A stretch of DNA of 64,000 nt from Thalassomonas viridans (GTDB lineage Bacteria > Pseudomonadota > Gammaproteobacteria > Enterobacterales > Alteromonadaceae), in the NCBI RefSeq assembly GCF_000948985.2, contig NZ_CP059733.1:5456001-5520000 (forward strand), given 5' to 3'. The notes under the pieces were generated by a model. The model made no database searches and had not been told where the DNA came from. It saw nothing but the letters and a program-made list of their open reading frames with translations. Positions 1 to 8,345 of this stretch are shown here, piece after piece. Each line of letters opens with the position of its first letter. Within the stretch, counting starts at the first letter, position 1. A program made the position numbers and the translations under genes.

Positions 1-865
1 GGATGGAAATATCAATAACTTCCCCGCGAAACTTACCTCTTTCGCCATTGATATCGTCCCGGCATTTTTTGCCGTTAAAATCGACCCCGGGGGAGCTGTA
101 GCGCACAATCAAGCGGTAGAGCATAAACTTACTGATGCTACAGTTGATCCAGATAGAACTGTCAGATTTCACTTTTTTACCGTAAGCGTCTTTAAGCACC
201 ACCACGGAAGGGGGAAAAAAGTTATTGGCTTCGTCGAACTCGGTCGACATAAAGTCAATATCCGTGTCCGGCTTTTTGCCGAATATGGTGCGGGCATTGT
301 CGAAAAAATTTACCGGATGCAGGTATTCGTTACCCAGGCAAAGCAAGACATGACTCTGCATTTTCTGGGCGTGTTTCAGCACGGTTTCCGGGCCGAATAA
401 GTTGAGTTTACGCTTGAGCTTGTTGCCGAAAGAAACCTCGGCCATATGCTCTGCCTTATAATCTTTCTTGCCTTCTACCGCTTCCTGGACCTTGAAGGTA
501 TCTCTGACCGAAGGCAGGTATTCATCGCGTAAATAACAGTGGATCTGGTGAAATATTTCATACCACCAGGCACGGGGCAGATAGGGATTGATAATGATCT
601 GGTTGTCAAAGTCACTCCAGCCCAGCTCTTCTTTTTTCTCATCTTCCTCTTTTTTTACTTCATTGAGCTTCATCAGCTTTAATGAGGATTTGCCTTTGAT
701 ATAAACCTGGACCAGGTCCGAGCCAAAACGATCCTCGATCTCCTTGGCCATTCTGCCGGTATTTTTCAGGATAAATTCCCTGGCCTTACGGTTATTGTTA
801 ATGCCTTCCGTCAGCACATCGTCAACGGCTCGTTGAAACTCTGTCCTGGGTTGTTTTCTCGCCAT
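1..865 (-). CDS. Partial protein with a nucleotidyltransferase-like motif (3' end beyond window)
   Basis: The reading frame is open from an ATG at 863-865 to the window edge, giving the first 288 residues; the C-terminus is missing. Residues 56-61 (IKGKSS) followed by SDFDNQIIINP at 84-94 resemble the G-S ... D-h-D signature of nucleotidyltransferase-fold proteins (Gly58, Ser60, Asp85, Asp87), but with a charged Lys/Glu-rich insert of about 20 residues between the two halves. No signal peptide or membrane segment is visible, so it is probably cytoplasmic. It is the most downstream gene seen of a minus-strand accessory cluster. The fold assignment is my inference from the motif; the substrate is unknown, and a pseudo-enzyme or an unrelated fold is possible. 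Confidence 0.6.
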   Translation of the reverse strand, partial: MARKQPRTEFQRAVDDVLTEGINNNRKAREFILKNTGRMAKEIEDRFGSDLVQVYIKGKSSLKLMKLNEVKKEEDEKKEELGWSDFDNQIIINPYLPRAWWYEIFHQIHCYLRDEYLPSVRDTFKVQEAVEGKKDYKAEHMAEVSFGNKLKRKLNLFGPETVLKHAQKMQSHVLLCLGNEYLHPVNFFDNARTIFGKKPDTDIDFMSTEFDEANNFFPPSVVVLKDAYGKKVKSDSSIWINCSISKFMLYRLIVRYSSPGVDFNGKKCRDDINGERGKFRGEVIDISI

Positions 866-1095
866 AATAGTCACCTTTTGGTTGATCCTCCCGCCGGTGG
901 CCGGACGGGGATTTTTGCGGTCATTTTCTTTACCTGCCGCCGGGGCAAGCACTGCGGTGATGCCGGTATTTTCACGACACACCTTGTGACAGGATAAAAA
1001 AAACGCCTTTTCGGCACTTGGCGAAAACTGCTGCAAATACGGCAAGATCCCGGTTCCTTGGCCGGAAACCGGAACCCGGCCATAGCCGGGAAGAG

Positions 1096-2787
1096 TTAAC
1101 TGACTTTAAAGAGATTGACCATGGCGCGCAGGTCGCAGGCCAGGCGGGACAAGTCCAGGCTGGCCTGCTCGATTTGTTCGGCGCCGCGGGAGGTTTCTCC
1201 CGTCAAGTCGTTGATCAGGCTGATATGTTCGTTGATATCGTCAGACACCTGGCTTTGCTGCCTGGCGACAATGGCGATCTGGCCGTTCATCCGGGTAATT
1301 TTAGCCACCGACTGGCTGATCCCGGTCAGCGCCTGGCTGGTTTGCTGCGCCTGCCCGGCGCTTTCCCTGGCACTGACTTCTCCTTTTTTCATGATTTTAA
1401 CCACATATTGACTGCCAAATTGCAGACGTTCGATCACTTGCTGGATTTCTTCGGTGGATTGCTGGGTCTTTTGCGCCAGATCCCGCACTTCGTTTGCCAC
1501 TACGGCAAATCCCCGCCCGGAATCGCCGGCCCGGGCCGCTTCAATGGCGGCATTTAACGCCAGCAAATTGATTTGGTCGGCTATACCCTTGATCACCTCA
1601 AGCACCACGCCGATATTTTGGGTGTCCTGCTCTACCTTATACACCGCCTCGGATGCCTGCTGCACGATGGCCGCCAGCTCATCTATACCGGATACGGTTT
1701 GCTGCACCACCAGGTAACCGTTTTGCGCCTGGCTGTTGGCATGTACGCTGGCTTCATTGGTGTCTGTGGCATGCTGGCAGACTTGCTGTACGGACACCGA
1801 CATGTCTCGGATTGCCGAGGTTGCCTGTCCGGTTTGCGTTTGCTGGTGCCGGGTATTGTCACAGGCCTGGGTGCTCACCACCGACATTTCTTCCGCCGCG
1901 GTGGCAATTTGCTCGGTGGCAGCGGTGATCTCGACAATAAGGCAGCTAATTTTTTGCAGCATGGCATCAAAAGCTGCCGCCATAGCGCCAATTTCATCCC
2001 GGCTTGTGATCCCGGTTTTCACCGTCAGATCCGAATGGCGGGCTATTTTTTCCATGGTAGAACGCAGGGTATTTAACGGTAAAATCACCGAGCGACTGAT
2101 CATCAACCTTAACGCCAGTAAGAGCACCAGGATAATAATGCCGCCAACAATATAGGCAACCACCGACTCCCGGTACCAGAGATCAATAGACTCACGCTCC
2201 TGTCCGGCAAGTTCAAGCTGCAGTTGGATCAATTCGCTGATTTTGTCGCTGATGGGATCGATATCGGTATATAAGGGACCGTCAATAGCATCAAGTTTGC
2301 CCTCTACCCGACCGGAGGCTTTATTAACAAAGCCTGTCAGCTTGTGTTCGATATCGGCTATCGCCCTGTTGGCCCGGGCAAATAAAACGTTAGCTTCTTC
2401 CGCCAGCTCAGCTTCCCTGCCGCTTAAGCCTGAAGCGAGATAACCGCTCCAGTTTTCAGCAATCAGCTCCTGGGCCTGCTTTATCTGCCTCAGGGCCTGC
2501 TCAGCGCTAAAAATCCCGGCATTGGCCTTATTCACCGCATCGATAACACGCACGGCATAATTATCTGCGATAACTTTCAGGCTTTGGGTCGGCACTATCC
2601 GCTGCTGATAAATACGGCCAACCCCCTGGTTGATTTCACCAAGAAGATATAGTGTGCTGATAAATAAAGTTAGAATGGCAAGAAAAGGTACCAGAGCCGC
2701 CAGCAGCAGCTTAGTACGCACGGTTTTAACATTGAAACGAAAACGCCGGGAACCGGGTTTGCCGCCGTTGTAATTCTCTGCTGTCAT
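1096..2787 (-). CDS. Methyl-accepting chemotaxis protein
   Basis: This 563-residue protein has the full layout of a transmembrane chemoreceptor: a first membrane segment near residues 28-50, a periplasmic helical bundle of about 150 residues, a second membrane segment near 208-230, a HAMP linker, and a long coiled-coil signalling domain. The signalling tip is recognisable from [17 protein letters not shown], the hairpin that contacts CheA and CheW. It should sense a ligand or a physical cue in the periplasm and modulate the CheA kinase. It has no C-terminal CheR-binding pentapeptide. It lies inside a cluster of membrane and unknown genes rather than in a chemotaxis operon, so the signal may relate to those neighbours. 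The ligand cannot be read from the sequence. Confidence 0.93.
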   Translation of the reverse strand: MTAENYNGGKPGSRRFRFNVKTVRTKLLLAALVPFLAILTLFISTLYLLGEINQGVGRIYQQRIVPTQSLKVIADNYAVRVIDAVNKANAGIFSAEQALRQIKQAQELIAENWSGYLASGLSGREAELAEEANVLFARANRAIADIEHKLTGFVNKASGRVEGKLDAIDGPLYTDIDPISDKISELIQLQLELAGQERESIDLWYRESVVAYIVGGIIILVLLLALRLMISRSVILPLNTLRSTMEKIARHSDLTVKTGITSRDEIGAMAAAFDAMLQKISCLIVEITAATEQIATAAEEMSVVSTQACDNTRHQQTQTGQATSAIRDMSVSVQQVCQHATDTNEASVHANSQAQNGYLVVQQTVSGIDELAAIVQQASEAVYKVEQDTQNIGVVLEVIKGIADQINLLALNAAIEAARAGDSGRGFAVVANEVRDLAQKTQQSTEEIQQVIERLQFGSQYVVKIMKKGEVSARESAGQAQQTSQALTGISQSVAKITRMNGQIAIVARQQSQVSDDINEHISLINDLTGETSRGAEQIEQASLDLSRLACDLRAMVNLFKVS

Positions 2788-2889
2788 TATCTTATTACCC
2801 TGAAGAGAAAATGACCGGCGTCCCTGCGGTGCTGTTTGCTTGAATAGGTTTGCCTTAAAGCCGCTGGCTCCAAGGCCGGAAATGTAATG

Positions 2890-3204
2890 TTAAAGGGCGG
2901 CGGAAACCGCCGAAGTCAGTACCAGCATGGCGCTGTTCACGGCTTTTTGCACCGCCGCCTTGCCGGCGATTTCCTGCGCAATCAGTTCGGCTTCCAAAAT
3001 AACTTTTTCCCGGGCCAGCTCCAGCTGAAAGTCTTCTTCGTTAATATCACCGCAAGTGCGGGCCTCCACCAACTCGGCAATGGAAGCCTGGTTGTTTTCC
3101 AGCACAACACTGATTTCGGTGCCAAATTCGGCCCCTTCCGCCTGTAAACTTTGTCCGGCACTTTGCGCCATTTGCTTAAATACATTGGTAATATCTAGAC
3201 TCAT
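2890..3204 (-). CDS. Small helical protein of unknown function
   Basis: The 104-residue product is not recognised. It is acidic, predicted to be almost entirely helical, has no signal peptide, and ends in an Ala-rich stretch (about residues 79-104: AGKAAVQKAVNSAMLVLTSA) that could be amphipathic and lie against a membrane. A clear ribosome-binding site (AAGGAAAAATA) precedes the ATG. It sits about 80 nt downstream of the lipoprotein gene and 100 nt upstream of the chemoreceptor, on the same strand, and probably belongs to the same functional unit. An adaptor or chaperone-like role is only a guess. Confidence 0.7.
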   Translation of the reverse strand: MSLDITNVFKQMAQSAGQSLQAEGAEFGTEISVVLENNQASIAELVEARTCGDINEEDFQLELAREKVILEAELIAQEIAGKAAVQKAVNSAMLVLTSAVSAAL

Positions 3205-3287
3205 TATTTTTCCTTCTTTGGTTTTCTTTTTGCTTTGCCTGTCGGCTGCGTGATGATGTTTATGCTCGATTAAGCGATTGAAATACT

Positions 3288-3743
3288 TTATTTAACCGGA
3301 GGCACTTTCTGCTTAGCCTCTTCCCCTTTGACCATGGCCAGAAACAACCTCTGGTACTGGCTCTTACGGCGCTTGATTAGAAAGTCCGACAGGCTATCTG
3401 CCGCCTGGTGACGTTGCCTGTCTTCACGCCATAACTTGAGGCTGACATCCACCTGCTTTAAGGTCAGTTCATTCATGGGACGGATCACCTGGCGGTTTCT
3501 TAACGCTTCCAGCGCGACCTCAATCTCCAGGTATTGCCCTTTACTGGTCTGATAGGAACGTTCGTTTTTAGGCTGGTAACTGAGGCCGAGATAAAAGCCA
3601 TTGACCTTCCGCGCTATCGTCTCCATGTCTTGCAGGGATCTTTCATCAAAGTCAGACACCAGCTGCAGCGCACAGCCGGATAACAACAGGGTTATTGCCA
3701 GCAACAGCCATAAGGGCTTTTGCAGGTATTGTTTTTTGCTCAT
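3288..3743 (-). CDS. Small outer- or inner-membrane lipoprotein
   Basis: The 151-residue product starts with a Lys-rich n-region and a hydrophobic core ending in a lipobox (LLSGC, Cys24), so it should be lipidated by Lgt and cleaved by LspA. The residue after Cys is Ala, which does not argue for inner-membrane retention. The remainder is charged and helical, with a Gln/Arg/Lys-rich tail. Its start codon overlaps the stop codon of the upstream membrane-protein gene in a TAATG arrangement, which indicates translational coupling and suggests that the two products act together. No family is recognised. Confidence 0.8.
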   Translation of the reverse strand: MSKKQYLQKPLWLLLAITLLLSGCALQLVSDFDERSLQDMETIARKVNGFYLGLSYQPKNERSYQTSKGQYLEIEVALEALRNRQVIRPMNELTLKQVDVSLKLWREDRQRHQAADSLSDFLIKRRKSQYQRLFLAMVKGEEAKQKVPPVK

Positions 3744-4789
3744 TAAAGGGTCCTTTCGTTAGAGGTTAAAAACAGCTGATACTGGCTCAGCAGCTGCTGT
3801 ACCCGGCTCTGGCTGATATCTTCATCCGCCATCACCTGTTGCTGGATCTTGCTAAGCTCGGCGCTAAGCTCAGAAATCAGCTGAATTTTTTCCTGGCCGA
3901 ACTGGTTTAGCAGCGCCTGCTTCTGGATTTCGGGATCTTCGCTGGTGGCCGGGGAAACAAAAGAAGCTATAGTTTCTACGGTGCGGTCTAAAATGGTGTA
4001 CACCAAGTTGGCGGAAAAGCCTCCCACCAGGGCCATGGAGATACGCAGGGCCGCATGGCTGACACCCGATCCTTCTTCCTGGCCGTCCGGAGAAACACTG
4101 CCCATAGCGCCCTCTGCAGCGCGGGCAACAGTGTCAAGGTTAATGGGGATCAGCTGGGTCAGGATAATGCCGGCGATCAAACCGACGACAAAACGCACCC
4201 AGTAGGAGCTTTCATATTTAGGATCGTAGCAGCCCGCGGTCACATAAGAATTGGCCTTAAACAGGGCGGCAAAAGAAGCCCCTATGGCGGCGGAAGCCAG
4301 CAAAATAGCCTGGACGAACAACAAACGGGTGCCTTCCATGTCGAACATGCTAGTGACCATGTTTTCGTTATTGATATAGCTGGACAGGCTCAGGGCAATC
4401 AGCACCACCAGCGACAAAATCGCCACCATCATCATTTTGCGGATCAGCGGCACCCGACCAAAAAACAAAAACAGCGAGGCTTTCTCCGTTTCCTTGGCCA
4501 TCAGCATAATAGTGACAGGTTTCGCCGGCGAGACCAGCTCGGCCAGCTGATTATGGATCTGGGTCAGCTGCTCGGCCCTGTCGTCTCCCTGGGGATTCAG
4601 CTTTTGCTGTGCCAGCAGTTTAGTGATCTTTGCCGGGACTTTGACTCCTTTGGCAAAAGCGTGTTTAACCATGGCCTGGCATTCATGTTCTACCGACAGC
4701 CAGAAATCCTTTTCATTGCCGGATTTTCTTCCACCGGTACCGGCCTGGCTCGCTTGAGATGCCTGATTAGCTTTTGCACCAAGATCCAT
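3743..4789 (-). CDS. Multi-pass membrane protein, partner of the 5133-6314 product
   Basis: The 348-residue protein has a soluble N-terminal part of about 110 residues, then four likely membrane helices (about 116-137, 155-177, 196-214 and 247-268) and a C-terminal coiled-coil tail of about 60 residues rich in Gln and Glu. The core around YWVRFVVGLIAGII and the later ISMALVGGFSANLVYTILDRTVETI segment align by eye with the same region of the other membrane protein upstream, so the two appear to be distant paralogues. It is translationally coupled to the lipoprotein gene downstream. The function is unknown; a membrane scaffold or channel-like complex is possible. Confidence 0.78.
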   Translation of the reverse strand: MDLGAKANQASQASQAGTGGRKSGNEKDFWLSVEHECQAMVKHAFAKGVKVPAKITKLLAQQKLNPQGDDRAEQLTQIHNQLAELVSPAKPVTIMLMAKETEKASLFLFFGRVPLIRKMMMVAILSLVVLIALSLSSYINNENMVTSMFDMEGTRLLFVQAILLASAAIGASFAALFKANSYVTAGCYDPKYESSYWVRFVVGLIAGIILTQLIPINLDTVARAAEGAMGSVSPDGQEEGSGVSHAALRISMALVGGFSANLVYTILDRTVETIASFVSPATSEDPEIQKQALLNQFGQEKIQLISELSAELSKIQQQVMADEDISQSRVQQLLSQYQLFLTSNERTL

Positions 4790-5132
4790 GTATTTTCTCT
4801 TTTCTGGGGAATTTTTAGCTATTCTAGGCTTGGCACTTTGGGAAAACTCGGAGGAAAAAACGGAAGCGAGAGTCTGCTCAGATCAGAGATTTGCCGGTAT
4901 GGCTGAGCGCACATCCTGTCAAAGCTCCTGTTCATCCATAAACCCACGTCATTGCCTGCATGGACGTAGGTACTTAGCTTACGCCGGGAGCCGGTAAGCT
5001 GACCGTACATCCTGCCGACGCTCTTGTTCATCAATGAACCCGCGTCATACCGTACATCCTGTACATAAAAAGGAGTATGGCCGGCCAGAACCATACTCCT
5101 TGCACTGAAAAACTTTCCTTAAATAGCAGCCT
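4790..5132. repeat. Intergenic region with imperfect repeats
   Basis: No gene is seen here. Two imperfect copies of a unit of about 50 bp occupy 4901-4953 and 4996-5048, and a third partial copy follows at 5050-5066. Each contains a CRYACATCCTG element, then CTCYTGTTCATC, then AACCCRCGTCAT. The same element order appears in the 51-bp repeats at 16665-16803, which points to a dispersed intergenic repeat family. The third partial copy abuts the terminator at 5067-5101. Confidence 0.6.
5067..5101 (-). terminator. Rho-independent terminator of the 5133-6314 gene
   Basis: An 11-bp perfect stem (AAGGAGTATGG at 5070-5080 with CCATACTCCTT at 5091-5101) has a 10-nt loop. On the minus strand it is followed by a T-run (plus-strand A-run just before the stem). 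It lies about 30 nt past the stop codon of the upstream membrane-protein gene, so the genes below 4789 are likely to need their own promoter. Confidence 0.75.
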
Positions 5133-6314
5133 TTAAGCCTTTGCTTCACCACCTTTAGCGGTTGCGACCTGAGGTGCAGGCCCCTGGCTTGTTTCCGGTT
5201 TGCCAATAGACTGCTTGATACTGGCAATCACCTTATCCATCAGGGAGAACAGCACATCCACGTTATATCCCATCAGAAAAGCCATCGCCATAGGCGAAAG
5301 GGAAGCAAGCGAATGGGCCTCTTCCGGTTTCAGGAACCAACCGATCACCATGCCCCCCAACGCCCCTAAAGTCAGGCGCAGCCGGTATTTTATTTCGCTG
5401 CTGAAGGTATAGGTCAGGGCCTTGATTTCCCGCATCAGGCTGCGCAGCACAAAAATAAAAGCGCCGAGCAGGCCGTACATCAAAGGTAAAATATATCCCT
5501 GCAACACCTGCAAAATGGCATCGGCGGCCAGGATATTTTCAAAAAACAAAATTCGCGCCTGGTGCAGGCTGCGTTCTAACTCCAGGGTATCGAGCTTGTC
5601 GCCATTGGCCTCGGGATCCCGGGACAGGGATTTTTTTGTCAGCTCGTATTTACTCTGGAAATAACGGGGCAGGCTGTCGCTGAAAGTGCCCCCCAATGAC
5701 CAGATCTGGTTCCAGATCATCAGGAGCTTATAGTTGGCGTCCAGTTGCTGGTTAAGGCGTTCTACCTTGCCTGCCAACACTCCGGCTTCGGCCTTGCCCG
5801 GTTCGAGCTGACTTAAACGGGCCTGGTTGTTTTCCCTGTCGGTGAAAATCCCGTGCAGGTTGGTGCTGAGATCTTTGCCGAACAGGTAATATATTTGTGT
5901 TATCAGCAGCAGCACCAAAGCCAACAGGGTATAACGCCGGTACCAGGCCACGGCACGTTCGGCCCGGGTGGCAGGACGTTTGTCCTGAGTACCGGATAAG
6001 CTTTTACCTGTACCGGTTTCGGAAGTTTCCGCCAGTACTTTTTCCGGTAAAATGGCATCCAGGCTTTCCACCGTCACCGGGTACACCACTTCCGCCAGCT
6101 TGTCGTAATTAACCAAAAACAAAGTTTCGTCCGCCGAGCTCCACTCTTTGTTTGCCAGCTGGTGTTTCGCCTTGATGATCACTTCTGTCACCTCGGGATC
6201 TAACCGGGTATTGCCGCATCTGGCAATATAACTCAGCAGTTTCTGGCCGTCGTGTATCACCTGTTCGATTTCCGGGGAAATGGCGTAAAGGCGTTCGCTA
6301 TTTTTCTTGAGCAT
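5133..6314 (-). CDS. Multi-pass membrane protein with coiled coil, unknown function
   Basis: I chose the ATG at 6314 (393 residues) because TGGAA lies just upstream; a GTG four codons earlier is the alternative. The N-terminal 125 residues are soluble, one membrane helix follows (about residues 126-144, ending IYYLFG), then a periplasmic coiled-coil region of about 120 residues. Three further hydrophobic segments come near residues 265-290, 310-328 and 337-360. The C-terminal core (YRLRLTLGALGGMVIGWFLKP and MAFLMGYNVDVLFSLMDKVIASI) matches the pattern of the membrane protein encoded just downstream. The tail is Ala/Gly-rich and cytoplasmic. The two proteins plausibly form a hetero-oligomer. 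No established family is recognised. Confidence 0.78.
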   Translation of the reverse strand: MLKKNSERLYAISPEIEQVIHDGQKLLSYIARCGNTRLDPEVTEVIIKAKHQLANKEWSSADETLFLVNYDKLAEVVYPVTVESLDAILPEKVLAETSETGTGKSLSGTQDKRPATRAERAVAWYRRYTLLALVLLLITQIYYLFGKDLSTNLHGIFTDRENNQARLSQLEPGKAEAGVLAGKVERLNQQLDANYKLLMIWNQIWSLGGTFSDSLPRYFQSKYELTKKSLSRDPEANGDKLDTLELERSLHQARILFFENILAADAILQVLQGYILPLMYGLLGAFIFVLRSLMREIKALTYTFSSEIKYRLRLTLGALGGMVIGWFLKPEEAHSLASLSPMAMAFLMGYNVDVLFSLMDKVIASIKQSIGKPETSQGPAPQVATAKGGEAKA

Positions 6315-6400
6315 ATTAATTTCCACTATCCGATGCTACCTGGGATCCCACCTGCCGTGACAGGGCTATAAGCCAGTGTTCACGGCAGGCCGGCTACGCC

Positions 6401-7252
6401 TTACTTATGCGAACCATAGCTGTATTCGCTGACAATATTGCCCCTGTGATCAAACAGTTTGCCGGTATCGCCTTTGTTGTTCCAGATAGCCCTTGGGCTG
6501 TTGAAAGAGAAACCGCCGCTTTCCTGATCGACATAGTTGGTATATACCCGAATTTTGGCATTAGGCTTTAACGCGGCTCCTTCAGGGAAAGTAAATTGCT
6601 GGTTTTCACCGGCGCTGAGCTGCCAGCCACTTAAATCAAGCCAGCTGCCGCTTAAATTAACCAGCTCGGCGTATTCATCCGCCTCGGTATATTTTTCCTG
6701 GCCGTCAAAACAGATATTGCTGATTTTAATAGCGTCATGGGCCTTGATACCGTAGCGCCAGCTGGAAACCAGATCGCCTGAAGCATCGAATAAAAACGCC
6801 GCATCTCCCCTGTTGTTCCAGACCGCCTGCTTAGAGTCAAAACTCAGCTCGCCGGCTTTGTCTGTATATATGCGCAAGCTTTTTCCGGGATAACACAAAG
6901 TATTTTCCGGGAAAATCATGTCCTGGCCGTCGCTGCCGGCATTGATGCGCCATCCGGCTAAATCCAGGATTTGCGGCCCTTTATTGGTTAATTCGATATA
7001 TTCACCGCCTTGCTTGCCTTCAAAGTCTATGCCTTTGATCACCATTTGCCGCGGAGCCAGCAATTCGCAGCAGCTTTGCCACCAGTCGCTAAAGGCAGAG
7101 CCTGACTGACAATTGTCCACCCGCTTTTGATGGATTAACCCGGCATAATCCAGCACGCCCCGCTCCAGGGTATTCCAGCTGTTTTGTACATCTGATGAAA
7201 ATTGCACATCGGACAATTGTTGTAAAAAGCTTTCTTTATTAAAGTCACTCAC
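6401..7252 (-). CDS. Protein with two lamin-tail (LTD) domains
   Basis: The product has two tandem copies of a beta-rich module, each with the lamin-tail pattern GEYIELTNKG / DEYAELVNLSG, then LDLAGWRI / LDLSGWQL, then a FPE turn and an IYT / VYT strand. The copies occupy roughly the middle and last thirds of the protein and both end in a WNN(R/K)GD motif. Lamin-tail domains are immunoglobulin-like folds, found in bacteria mostly in secreted or surface proteins and nucleases. There is no signal peptide and no nuclease domain here. I favour the GTG at 7252 (AAGGA 8 nt upstream, 283 residues); an in-frame GTG at 7288 is also possible. It heads the minus-strand membrane cluster. Confidence 0.82.
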   Translation of the reverse strand: MSDFNKESFLQQLSDVQFSSDVQNSWNTLERGVLDYAGLIHQKRVDNCQSGSAFSDWWQSCCELLAPRQMVIKGIDFEGKQGGEYIELTNKGPQILDLAGWRINAGSDGQDMIFPENTLCYPGKSLRIYTDKAGELSFDSKQAVWNNRGDAAFLFDASGDLVSSWRYGIKAHDAIKISNICFDGQEKYTEADEYAELVNLSGSWLDLSGWQLSAGENQQFTFPEGAALKPNAKIRVYTNYVDQESGGFSFNSPRAIWNNKGDTGKLFDHRGNIVSEYSYGSHK

Positions 7253-7707
7253 CTTAAGTTTCCTTCTTTCGTTCAATGAAAAACTCACCGGCCGGCTAGC
7301 GGCCGCATATCTCCCGGGCTAACGCCCATTTTTTACTGACAGATAAGATGCCAGACAAATCCCTTTAAAACTCAGTGAAAAGCCGCCTCTATTGCTGCAA
7401 ATGCAGGATTTCTCATCCGGGACAAACAAAAACAGCTAACAAAGCAGATAGTAAAAACAGACATGGAAAAATAAACAGCAAAGCCGCAAAAACACCGGCC
7501 TCAGGCAGGATGTCGCCAAACAGAAACACCGCAAAGCATTGAAAACATTGTGCTTTATATACCTACAACAAAAGCTGTTGCCTCTTGGCGACAGGCTTGT
7601 TGCGACTTTTTGCTCTGAGAAAAGCAAAGAAAACAGCAACACATTGATTGTTAACAATTAATTAATGTTGGCACCGATATTGATATATCCCTGACAGCTA
7701 ACGGCTT

Positions 7708-7758
7708 CATTGGCAAATACCGAAAGCCATCAAATGCTTAATACGGCATTTGCCAATG
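7708..7758 (+). promoter_or_regulatory. Inverted repeat in the leader of the EF-hand genes
   Basis: CATTGGCAAATACCG (7708-7722) pairs with CGGCATTTGCCAATG (7744-7758) at 14 of 15 positions, leaving a 21-nt spacer. It lies about 75 nt upstream of the first EF-hand start codon. It could be an operator for a dimeric regulator or a leader RNA hairpin. There is no T-run after it, so a terminator is unlikely. Confidence 0.5.
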
Positions 7759-7777
7759 TAGCAGGCAAGCTGAATTA

Positions 7778-7799
7778 GCGGGAAAGAAAATGTTTTCCC
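7778..7799 (+). promoter_or_regulatory. Second short hairpin before the EF-hand start
   Basis: CGGGAAA (7778-7784) and TTTTCCCG (7792-7799) can form a short stem around an AT-rich loop, ending about 35 nt before the ATG at 7834. Together with the preceding inverted repeat it gives this small gene a structured leader. The role is not known. Confidence 0.35.
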
Positions 7800-7833
7800 G
7801 GCAGACAAAAATAAACAAAGTTTTGGAGTAGAT

Positions 7834-8073
7834 ATGAAAGCAATCAAATTATTCATGGCCTTATCACTAACGGCAGCAGCACTAGCAACCACGGCGCACG
7901 CCGCTAAGGCCAAAGACAATTTCAGCCAGCTGGATAATGACCAAAATGGCGTGATCACTAAAGGTGAAGCCAGCGGCGATACCGAGCTGACCAATAATTT
8001 CAACCAGTGGGATAAAGATCAGGACGGTCAGTTATCCAAAGAAGAATATTCCGCCTATATCCAGGCTTCCTAA
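7834..8073 (+). CDS. Small secreted EF-hand calcium-binding protein
   Basis: The 79-residue product has a Sec signal peptide (hydrophobic core then TTAHA, cleavage near residue 23) and two EF-hand loops. The first is DNDQNGVITKGE and the second is DKDQDGQLSKEE, both with the Asp/Asn ligand spacing and the terminal Glu of a canonical loop. It should bind calcium in the periplasm or outside the cell. A good Shine-Dalgarno site (TTGGAG) precedes the ATG. A paralogue follows 38 nt downstream in the same orientation, so the two form a tandem pair. The partner or target is unknown. Confidence 0.88.
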   Translation: MKAIKLFMALSLTAAALATTAHAAKAKDNFSQLDNDQNGVITKGEASGDTELTNNFNQWDKDQDGQLSKEEYSAYIQAS

Positions 8074-8111
8074 GCCGGTTAACCGGATTTAAAGACACTA
8101 AGGAGCATACC

Positions 8112-8345
8112 ATGAAAACAAACCAGTCATTTTTTCTGTTAACGGCCTTGTTACTAAGCGCCGGGGTATATGCAATGGACAGCAATGAAAAATTTACCAC
8201 CCTGGATCATGATAACAATGGCTTTATCACCCAGGACGAAGCAGGCGCAGATTCTGTGCTGGCGGTGACTTTTAAGAAATGGGATAAGGACAAAAATGGT
8301 CGCTTATCAAAAGAAGAATACAATGAGTACCACAACGAGATATAG
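8112..8345 (+). CDS. Small secreted EF-hand protein, tandem paralogue
   Basis: The 77-residue product begins with a signal peptide (cleavage probably after GVYA, residue 21) and carries two EF-hand loops, DHDNNGFITQDE and DKDKNGRLSKEE. It shares layout and the motif KWDKDxxGxLSKEEY with the preceding gene, so it arose by duplication. Its ATG follows the good ribosome-binding site AAGGAG. The pair is probably cotranscribed. Both likely act as periplasmic or extracellular calcium binders. Confidence 0.88.
   Translation: MKTNQSFFLLTALLLSAGVYAMDSNEKFTTLDHDNNGFITQDEAGADSVLAVTFKKWDKDKNGRLSKEEYNEYHNEI

Larger units (their letters stand above)
7253..7833. other. Intergenic region upstream of the EF-hand genes
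   Basis: No convincing gene is present in this stretch. It should hold the divergent promoters of the lamin-tail gene (minus) and the EF-hand pair (plus). The right half contains two inverted repeats, listed separately, in what would be the leader of the EF-hand transcript. Short open frames on the minus strand here lack coding character. Confidence 0.5.

Noticed and set aside
871..1083. 70-residue frame between the first gene and the chemoreceptor
   Set aside because: It has low-complexity Arg/Pro-rich sequence, no ribosome-binding site and no family resemblance. The region has several GC-rich inverted sequences and is best taken as non-coding.
1018..2443. Several open frames on the plus strand opposite the chemoreceptor
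   Set aside because: They are antisense shadows of a high-GC coding region and show no ribosome-binding sites or domains.
1..7288. CBASS-type anti-phage system based on the nucleotidyltransferase-like protein
   Set aside because: No recognised effector, Cap2/Cap3-type accessory or nuclease is present, and the motif is only partly like CD-NTases. The idea is kept as a possibility only for the complete gene.
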